A stretch of DNA of 64,000 nucleotides from NCBI GenBank assembly GCA_010015805.1, contig ML978127.1, positions 1,178,001 to 1,242,000 on the forward strand, given 5' to 3'. The notes under the pieces are model-generated. The model was not told the DNA's origin. It worked only from the letters and a program-made list of their open reading frames with translations, and did no database searches. This document shows, in pieces, positions 56,430 through 64,000 of the stretch. Each line of letters begins with the position of its first letter. Position 1 is the first letter of the stretch. Source of the stretch: Rhizodiscina lignyota (taxonomy: Eukaryota > Ascomycota > Dothideomycetes > Aulographales > Rhizodiscinaceae). A program made the translations under genes and the position numbers.

Positions 56430-59400
56430 TCACATGACGACGCAGTTCTCATCATGTTGCTTCCGGTCCGTGCGCGACAGCCTCTCACGACTCTTCTGCG
56501 CCTTGTACCCGCCCTTCTTCAGCTCTTCTAGACGCTCCTGCGCCTTGGGGTATCTCAGTGCTAGAAATCACGTCAGCTGTTGCATCTGCCTTTCCGATAT
56601 AAAAGAATAGAACTCACCCGCAGCCCGTCCATACCATTTCTTCGCCTCCTCCAAGCTCCTCGGACATCCAATACCCACCTCAGTGAAATACCCCATTGCA
56701 AACATGCCCTTCGGCAGCTCTGCCTGCGCCGCCTTCCGCGCCCACAGATACGCCTCCGTGTCGCTCTGCTCCAGAATGCCAGGCGCACCTGTAAGATACC
56801 ATCCGCTCAGCGCCAGCTCCGACTGGTGCTCTTCCTGCGCCGCGGCCTTGCTGTACCATGCAATGCTGCTGCGCTGATCAATCGGCAAGCCCAGCAAACC
56901 GTACTCGAACGCTTCGCCGAGCCGGAACTGTGAGAACTTGTAACCAATGCGCGCGGCTTTCTCAAAGAGCTGAGCGGCGTATTTGTCGTCACGGATGATT
57001 CGGCCGTCGGATGGCGGTTGCGCATATAGCAGGCCTAATTCGTGTAGCGCGTGTGGGTTGTCCTTACTCGCCTTATCGGCTGCGCGTTGCAGCCAGTTGA
57101 CAGCCTCGCCAACGTTGCGTTGTTGGCCGAGCAAGCCTTTCAGGAGCACCATGCCGAGCTTATACATGCCTGCGGGCTCGCCTAAGCTTGCGGCTCTGCG
57201 GTACCACTGTACGGCCTTGAGAGGATCTTTGCGAGTGCCACCGCCTTCATCGGCACCCATTTCGCAGCAGACTGCTGTTCTATACGCAGAAGCAGGATGG
57301 CCGAGCTTGGCGGCTTGTTGATACAACTGGAATGCCTCCTTCGGATCAGGAGACAAGCCGAGCAAGCCTTGTCCATAGCAGTCGGCAAGATAGAACATTG
57401 CCTCCGAAACATTTTGACTAACGAGCTTCTTGACCATCTTGTGCGCATCGAATATGTACTTTTCTCTCGTCTTCTGGCGTGCTCGTGGGTCAGGTATTTC
57501 AGGCGTCAGAACTGTTGACGCTTCAACCATGCGCTTCGCAAGAGCGAGCGCTGTCGCGTGGTCGTTCGGATTCATTCTCAGAGTTGCGCGAAGACGCTCT
57601 AGCTCGTCATGAGTTACTGGTCCGGTAGGACCAGAAGTATCCGCACGAACAACATCCACAGAAGGTCTCGGTGATGCAGTATTCGAAGTGCTGGCACTTC
57701 CGTACATTCGCACTGGTGGTGGTTTTCCATTCGACGCTTGGCCTCCTTCCAATAGACCTGGTCGCACTGGAACTGGATGATAGGGCAGCGCGTCTGGGTT
57801 TTCCGACCGCTTCTGCACTGGCGGATCCGTATTCGTCCTCGGTCCTCCAGCAGAGACCGGCGTACGTGTTCTAGGACCTCCAGGTCCAGGATCAGACCAT
57901 TGCGATTGCCCTGTTTGCAATCGAGGCATCGGAGGAGCGCCTGGACGGCCAGGCCCTGGTGGCATTCCTACCGGTGGCATTCCTCCAGGTGGCATACCTC
58001 TCGCCCCTGGAGCTGGTCCTCTGTTCGGCACAGGCCCGTTTTGGTATCCGTATGCAGGGTCCTCTCTAAGGTCAGGCTGTGATTTTGCCTTTGGACCTTG
58101 GTTGTACATCTGAGGAGCACCTTGACCGTAGCCAGCATTACCTGCAGGGTATTCGTTCCGCTGTACTGACTGCTGCGGCGGCGCGGAATATGCATGTTGC
58201 ACTGGGCCACCATCAAAATGCAATGCATGCTCAGGTTGTGACTTGCTCGGACTTTGCGCATCAAAATTGGGCAAATCGTTGCCGTCGTCCGCATATGGAT
58301 TCGATGCATACTCATTGTAACTATTATCTTGAGTACGTTGAGCATACGCGGCTCCGTATTGCTGGTATTGGTTCTGCTCGCGCTGAGCCGGCTCTTGTTC
58401 GGCGTATCCATCAACCCCACCGGCTGCTCTTCCCATGGTGGGCCTTTCATGGCCTGTCATAGAGGACCGTCTTCTTTGCTGCGGTGGACGTGTGAACTGC
58501 CCTTGCTGATTGTATCCGCCACCTCCAGGTGTTCGTCTCCCATCAGCTGGACCAGGGCCAGGGCCAGGACCGGGTCGCGGACCTGCTCGTACACCAGTTG
58601 CTGTTGACGGCCTTGGAGGCACTTGAAACTGCGGTCTTGGTGGTGCTGGGTCTTCTGCCAGTGGCCACGACGCCTGAGGTTGAGGGGCATGATAGCCGTC
58701 AGGGGCAGTGATGGCTTGTCCCGGTCGACCATTCATCTGTTGATGTTGAAGCGGGCGCGGAGGAGCATTCATCTGTTGATGTTGCGGTGGGCGCGGGGGA
58801 GACTGCTGGTTTACTTGCCGACCTTGGCTCATTCCGTCATCGAAGCTGGGACCTCCACGTGGAGCAGCACTTCGTGCAGTTCCGGGTCTGGCGTTGTCTG
58901 AGCTATTACCCCTACGATTGTCTAGACTGGGTCTGCCGCCGTTATTAAGACTCATCTTCGCGAAGCTTTCTTCAGGAATGGTGTCTTTGGACTTCTTTCT
59001 CGTCCTCTCTTCTGATTTCTTCGTAGGAAACATTGGGAATGGATTGTCCATGGGCAAGGCAAAATTAGAATCTCGACGGTCCTCGTTGACTATGTACTCG
59101 TCAGCATTTCATGGCCAACAATTGCCTGACAAATGGTCGTACCTGGTCCTCTCCTTTGGTCTTCAAGACGCTTGCCAATAGGTCGTTGTCCAGGTCTCCC
59201 TCCAACAGGTTCAAATGGGCTTCTTCTCCCACCTCCAGCCGGGCCGTCCTCACTCCACGGCGCGCCAGCCATGCCGTTCTGATCAATTGGACTCATCTCT
59301 TGCCTGGTGCTAGGTCTAGGCCCGTTGTAGTCACCCTGTGCGCTCTGCGATCTTGCATACGCGGTTTGACTTGGAAGAGGCCGCTGCGGCGGTGGTTGCT

Positions 59401-59893
59401 GAGGTGCAAAGTTTTGTCGTGTTGGTGTTGGAGCGTTTGTTTGCATTGGGCCTGCCATATATCCCTGGCGGTCTGGCGGGGGCGCATTTGCTTGTATCGG
59501 AGGACCCATGTAGCCTCTACTTCGTGGCTGCCGCTGTTGGGGAGGTGGCTCCCGTCGTTGGGGCGGTGGTTTTTGAGCTGGCGGCTGTCCTTGTCCATAT
59601 CCCATCTGTTGCTGTGGCGGACCTCGTTGTCGCGACGACGGGCGTTGCTCATATCCATAATTATCATAGCCAGCATTCTGATTTCCGTATTGCTGCTGAT
59701 TGAATTGTCCTTGTTCTGCGTAGCCATCGTTATAGCCGTCATAACCACTTTGATCGTAGTATCCCGACTCTTGCTCCTGTCCACCGTATTGTTGTCCATA
59801 CCCTTGAGTCTGTGGAGGAGGCGGTCTCTGGTTGGGGCGATTGAAGTATGGTCTCGAAGGGGCCTGATAGCTTCCGTACTGATCGTAGGCCAT
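56430..59893 (-). CDS. chs4: Chs4/Skt5-type chitin synthase activator with CAAX box
   Basis: Minus-strand exons 59143-59893, 56618-59089 and 56430-56560 (introns 53 and 57 nt, donors GTACGA and GTGAGT) give 1117 residues. The first ~740 residues are disordered, rich in Gln/Pro/Gly/Tyr. From ~755 (NPNDHATALALAKRMVEAS) begins the Sel1-repeat region typical of Skt5/Chs4: MFYLADCYGQGLLGL, PASAYRTAVCCEMG, PAGMYKLGMVLLKGLLG, ALHELGLLY, FRLGEAFEYGLLGL, GMFAMGYFTEVGIGCP. The last exon adds a basic Arg/Lys-rich tail and ends CVVM, a CAAX box like CVIM of yeast Chs4, implying farnesylation and membrane attachment. Yeast Chs4 activates Chs3 at the bud neck. The start at 59893 is the first ATG; the frame upstream holds only a TTG. 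The long disordered front is the main difference from yeast (696 residues). Confidence 0.85.
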
Positions 59894-61024
59894 GGTTGTG
59901 GAGAAGGGGCTTGCGTAGTGTTGTTTCAAAGGGAGCTGGAGGAAGTAGAGGTGTGACGCAGGTTCGTGTTCTTATGTGGTGGACTAGCCATGAACTATCA
60001 GTCGCGTCGCGTTGTGGGCTCCACGGAACGACAGCGATCTCGTTGCGCAGCGCCCTTCTAGCTGTGTCAACTCTCGTCTCAACCTCCTATTCGCAAGCAA
60101 CCACTGCTGCGCACGCCCGAGCTCGAGTGTTGATTACCACGACGTGTGTTGGGTAGAGGGGATGTGTAGCACCGCGTCGTCCGGCGCAAAAGCGACGGTT
60201 CTGCAGGAGATATCGCAAGTTGAAAGAAAGTTGAGGCTGATGATTACGGCTAAGGCGTTCGCCCTGAGTCTGGAACTGGGCGAGCCCTGTTTCAAAGGTG
60301 TGAAGTGGGAGCGTGTCAGTCGCGACAACAGCGGAGTACCCTGCATGTAATGGGCGCCCCTGGCAGTGTTTAATTGCTTGCCATGCAGCCCGTTCGCAGT
60401 CCAATATTTGCACACAAATCCTCGTCAGCTACCGCACTGTCGGCCTCGTAGCGTTCGGGCGAGAGGAGTGGAGTGTGGTCGGCGTCGGGGAATTGTTCGC
60501 GCTGATGCGGGATGTTGTCGTGGTATCGTGAGGATTGGCGGATCGGCGGGCTGCCGGTGCGTCGGAGGTTTTGGGCGAGGTGGGATAGAGTTTGATGAGT
60601 GAAAGAAGCAGATCTTATGCGCAATGGACAGGCTGTTTCACGGACAGGGCAGAAGGGGACGTAGGGCAGCGCAGGGAGCAGAAGAAGAGGTGCGCGTGCT
60701 GGGCGCGCCTTGTGTTCTTGAGTTATGAAGGGTGAGTGGCCATCATCTCGTCGCAGGTCCTCATGCGCGCTGCCGATCGCGGCCAATGGGCGTCGAGGAC
60801 GTCTCAGAGCCTTGCAGCGTGGCTGGTTAGCGCCTCCAGCCACTGTGGCGGCGCATCTCGCGCTCGCGTGCGCGGAGTGCAGATCCATCAGTCGTGGACG
60901 TCAGTCCCACCAACATCCGTCGGACGGGCTTTATGCAATAGCCGGAACCTTAATCCAACCTAATTTCGTCGCATTGATTTAATTTTGGACGAGCCGACAC
61001 CTCGCGAGCACATATTCCAAGAAG
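59894..61024. other. divergent promoter region of Chs4-like and CBP4 genes
   Basis: About 1.1 kb shared by two genes that start away from each other. Only short overlapping frames. A CCAAT pentamer occurs at 60783. Confidence 0.45.
60783..60787 (+). promoter_or_regulatory. CCAAT box upstream of CBP4
   Basis: CCAAT within GGCCAATGGG, about 240 bases before the CBP4 start codon. The Hap complex binds CCAAT and controls respiratory genes in fungi, so a role for this mitochondrial assembly factor is plausible. A single pentamer is weak evidence. Confidence 0.25.
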
Positions 61025-61549
61025 ATGGCTTCAAGAGCGGGAACGTGGTTCAAGATGTTGACAGTGTTCGTCTGATCTTGCATCCACAAACCTGTTTTTG
61101 CACGTACTGACGACCATTCAGTGGCGCAGTTCTCTGCATCGGCGGCCCGGCGTTGGTATACTACGTTTCACCAACAGAGGAGGAGCTCTTCAAGGTCGGT
61201 ATCCCTGTTCTCAGCTGTCAAGTGGTGCCGAGCGAGCGCTTAGGCCGGTCATACAGAGATATAACCCAGATCTCCAACGACGGTCACTGGAAAACCGGAA
61301 GAAGAACCAAGAGGAGTTTGACCACTTTGTCTTGAATCTGAAGGAGCTCTCAAAGTCAGATAAACCAAGTTCGTGCATCTGTGACTATTCTTGGCCTCTT
61401 CGCTGCTAATTTTGGTGGCAGTATGGGCAGCACAAGCGGATGCGGACAGAACGCGAGCAGCAGAACGTCGAGCACAGATTTTAGCGGAGAACGATGCGAT
61501 AGCCGCGGAGATGCGGCGGCAACAGCAAGAAGTTCGCAATGCGAGATAG
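61025..61549 (+). CDS. CBP4: CBP4, cytochrome bc1 complex assembly factor
   Basis: Four exons (61025-61065, 61122-61194, 61257-61368, 61422-61549; introns 56, 62 and 53 nt) give 117 residues. The product reads [19 protein letters not shown] then [54 protein letters not shown], then [16 protein letters not shown]. This is the Cbp4 pattern: one N-terminal membrane span, the conserved GGPALxxYVxPTEEELF block, YNPDLQxRSL, and a charged helical C-terminus facing the intermembrane space. Cbp4 helps cytochrome b maturation with Cbp3-Cbp6. Introns 1 and 3 both use a GTTCGT donor; the branch point of intron 1 is TACTGAC. All phases join. Confidence 0.85.
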
Positions 61550-61917
61550 TCTCCGCTGAACTTCGGTTCAAAACTGTATAGACATTTGTAGCAGTAACGC
61601 CAAAACTCCGTTCCCCGTTCCCCGTCCCCCAATCTCCCGACTATGTACGTCATCGCTATTGTAACTAACTCCCAAATATAAAGCGGAGTCGCTGAAATAG
61701 CTACTTGTAGCCCTATTTCATTTCTCGTCCTGCATGCTGCATTGTCGTGTTCCTGCCTCGGAGATATTACCGCATCTGCGCCTTGCAAAGCAGTCAGCAC
61801 ACCAAAGGCGGCCGCCAGTCCAAATAAGACCATACGTCCCCGGGAATAACAAATCGTCCCGATCCAGACTTCATAATCTCATCGAAGTTATCAAAAAGGT
61901 ATCATGAATCGACCGAT
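61550..61917. other. short convergent intergenic stretch
   Basis: 368 bases between the end of CBP4 and the end of the minus-strand acidic-protein gene, so both 3' UTRs lie here. No separate gene seen. Confidence 0.4.
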
Positions 61918-63081
61918 TCAGCAATACCCCATCTGGTCGTCGTTGTCAACCTCACCTGGAGCGAGTTGACCAAGGAATCCGCTTGTGCCTTTGACCTTTG
62001 GGGGTCGCGGTCTGCGTTTCTTCTCAAGATTTGCCTGCATGAGTCTGGCTCTCTCGGAGTTCTGCAGGTAATCGTCAACCAGCAAAGACTGGTCGTCTTG
62101 AAGGTGCTTTGGAAGTCTCAGTGTCCCAAGGCCCGTGGCTGACCGATACATCACTCCTGGCTCAGGAAGTGGAAGCTGCGACGACGCTGAAGTGCGACTT
62201 GATGTTGGTGCTACGTCCTTAGATATCTGTTTGTTCGCAACTTTCGTGCAGTATGCAACATATCCCGGGACAGAGGCGTGGCGACCAATTTTGATGCGCT
62301 TTTCCATATCCTTCCTCTCCACATCTTGCCTCATTGCTTGCTGTTCCTCTACTGATGCAGTCTTGTAACCCGGCTTCTTTTTCAGATTTTGTATTGCTCT
62401 CAAGCGCGATTTGTCATCGAGCTTCTTCGCGTGGAGCAAGCCCTTCAGCTCAACCTCCCCCGTCCAGGTAACCGGCGATGTCGGTGCGCACTTGCCAGGA
62501 TGTTTGGTGGACTTGGACTTTGAAGATTCGCGATATGGAGTACCGTCGTCAGAGTCAGAGTCATCACTCTCGTCGTCGTCCTTGTCGTCCTCGTCGTCCT
62601 CGTCGAGCTCACGAAGGATATCATCTGATGTCTTAGGTGGCGTTGGAAGGCCACTCGTTTGACCCACGCGCTGTCTCTTCGAAGGATCTTCAACTTCTTC
62701 GACCTCCTGCTCTTCAAGTTGAGAGTGACCTCTCTTCTTGTCCTTGCCTTGACGATCGGGGTTCGCACCATCGATTTGCTCCACAGTGCCATCCTCCTCA
62801 ATATCCGAGTCCATCGTGTCGCTCAAGTCGCTGTCTTCGATGTCCAAAATCTTATCCCACATGGCTGGTATGTTGTACGACGCTCTTTCTTTAGGAGCGA
62901 CCTTGTCTTTGTCAAGCTTCGCTTTCGCACTCCGCGTGATTGGTGCCATGGCGGCTGATTTGGCAAAGAGGTGTGGTGTTGAATAACGAGAGTTAAAGTT
63001 GCGATTACTCATGCGTAGTTGAGCCAAAGATGGGTGAGCTCGAGCTCGAGCTTTGGTGTTGTTGTTGTTTGTTGTAGGCAT
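61918..63081 (-). CDS. acidic, probably nuclear protein of unknown function
   Basis: A single-exon, 387-residue frame with ATG at 63081 and TGA at 61918. Other in-frame ATGs lie at codons 24 and 45 (MAPITRSAKAKL), and the last looks a more natural start. There is an acidic run (DEDDEDDKDDDESDDSDSDD) around 160-180. Basic, nuclear-signal-like patches are KRQRV and, near the end, KKRRPRPPKVKG. The half after the acidic run (WTGEVELKGLLHAKKLDDKS and SVPGYVAYCTKVANKQISKD) is probably the conserved part. No named domain was recognised. A chromatin or nucleolar role would be a guess. Confidence 0.6.
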   Translation of the reverse strand: MPTTNNNNTKARARAHPSLAQLRMSNRNFNSRYSTPHLFAKSAAMAPITRSAKAKLDKDKVAPKERASYNIPAMWDKILDIEDSDLSDTMDSDIEEDGTVEQIDGANPDRQGKDKKRGHSQLEEQEVEEVEDPSKRQRVGQTSGLPTPPKTSDDILRELDEDDEDDKDDDESDDSDSDDGTPYRESSKSKSTKHPGKCAPTSPVTWTGEVELKGLLHAKKLDDKSRLRAIQNLKKKPGYKTASVEEQQAMRQDVERKDMEKRIKIGRHASVPGYVAYCTKVANKQISKDVAPTSSRTSASSQLPLPEPGVMYRSATGLGTLRLPKHLQDDQSLLVDDYLQNSERARLMQANLEKKRRPRPPKVKGTSGFLGQLAPGEVDNDDQMGYC

Positions 63082-63347
63082 TCTATTGAAAGAAGTTGAG
63101 ATTATATATGAGGTTGTAACTGGTTAAAGAAGTGCCAAGCCTGGAGGTTGACGCGGCTGGAGCTTAGCAGTTGGAGTGAAACAACATAGTAGAAGGAAGA
63201 AACAGATAACAGTAGTGGAGAGTAAGAGGGATGCCCGATTCGAGTTGCGAATTCCAAAAGGGCCAGTGGCTTTAAGCACTACTTAATTCCTCACCGACAT
63301 CGGTGATGTTTGAGAGTTTGAGATCGGAAGTCATACTGAGCCATTGT

Positions 63348-63918
63348 TCACACGATTGACTCTGAGCCAATTGCGCTTGTCAGCTGAAAGATCTTTTCGC
63401 AACGAGTCGACGAGATCTCAAGATCTTGAGGAAGACTGTGGAACTTGTGAATTGAGGTTCCTGCCGTTGCCGTTACTTTGCTTTCTACTAATGAGAAAGG
63501 ATGAGTGAGCTCGACGTCGACGACAAGGAGTATCGTATGTAACGGACTATGTTCCACAATCGGCCCAGGAGGTACGAGAGCCATGACTGGCATCTGTTCA
63601 CGCCGCATTGAGTCTCTACTGCACTTCCCCTTCGGGCCATTGTAGGTCGTATATTGAGATGCGTTTGCTGTCTGTTTCAAGCTACACATGTCCCTGTGTT
63701 AATAATCTATGCAGGCGATACGAGCTGCTCTCTGCAAAGTCCAATGAGGGTTACCTGAACCTGTAGGACCACATCGGCGGTTCGTATGTATTCATCGCTT
63801 CAGTCGGCGATAATTTACCTGCGGCTTGCGAACGCCAACTTGTTGAGTAGTCGGCTCCTGAGGACGGGGGCGGATTATTGCGATAGAGGTTAATGGTCCC
63901 TCGTAGCTGAACGAACAT
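63348..63918 (-). CDS. candidate two-exon small gene, unknown function
   Basis: From an ATG at 63918 the minus strand reads MFVQLRGTINLYRNNPPP to EPPMWSYRF, then a 61-nt intron (63694-63754, donor GTAACC, acceptor AACACAG). The second exon continues in phase as DMCSLKQTANASQYTTYNG and VPPGPIVEHSPLHTILLVV to a TGA at 63348. The joined product is 169 residues. Composition looks like real protein and the phase fits. The donor is not ideal, and an upstream acceptor (CGGTAG at about 63940) would allow more 5' exons outside the window. No family recognised. Confidence 0.4.
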
Positions 63919-64000
63919 TCCGTAACCGCCATCACGACGCTACCGATGAGCCGGTGCGCACGTGAAGATAAGTCGCTTAGATGAAATAGCCCCAGAAGAG

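Noticed and set aside
1-64000. CRISPR arrays, rRNA, bacterial operons or prophage
   Set aside because: Nothing of this type was seen; gene structure and families are those of a fungal nuclear genome.

Overview
The window is nuclear DNA of a filamentous ascomycete. Genes lie on both strands, are split by short introns (51-101 nt in most cases, GT-AG with CTAAC/CTGAC-like branch points), and include fungal regulators: Zn2Cys6 and C2H2 factors, a Gin4/Hsl1 kinase and a Chs4/Skt5 chitin synthase activator. The F-box family with the MLITQPP motif suggests Dothideomycetes, perhaps Capnodiales/Mycosphaerellales; that placement is inference.

Layout. 0-7 kb: the 3' end of a Zn2Cys6 regulator, an F-box gene, an F-box remnant and a small FMP46-like mitochondrial gene. 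7.4-13.4 kb: one very large RRM/RGG RNA-binding protein. 13.6-20.5 kb: a long GC-rich stretch without a convincing gene, leading to a FlbC-like conidiation regulator (20.7-22.1 kb). 24.6-28.9 kb: a five-exon Gin4/Hsl1-type kinase with a C-terminal KA1 domain. 29.4-38.1 kb: an accessory-looking stretch with three copies of one ~225 bp element with terminal inverted repeats, a DUF7053-like gene, a frame-broken F-box gene, a broken HET-domain gene and an intact dienelactone hydrolase gene. 38.2-40.9 kb: a secreted GH31 glycosidase with six exons, one intron of GC-AG type. 43.2-44.5 kb: an MtfA-like C2H2 regulator, with about 8.9 kb of apparently empty GC-rich DNA on its upstream side. 53.5-63.9 kb: a denser housekeeping block with a membrane-anchored SGNH/CE2-like protein, the Chs4/Skt5 activator ending in a CAAX box, the complex III assembly factor CBP4, an acidic protein of unknown function and a small two-exon candidate gene.

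Functional themes. Morphogenesis and development dominate: FlbC, MtfA, the Gin4/Hsl1 kinase and Chs4/Skt5 act in conidiation, septin or bud-neck control and chitin deposition in other fungi. Two genes are mitochondrial (FMP46, CBP4). The F-box/HET stretch looks like fast-turning accessory DNA.

Exon boundaries were read by eye from splice consensus, frame continuity and family knowledge. No alignment or search was run. The best candidates for something undescribed are the three-copy inverted-repeat element, the frame-neutral intron inside zinc finger 2 of the FlbC-like protein, and two small split genes that single long reading frames do not reveal.
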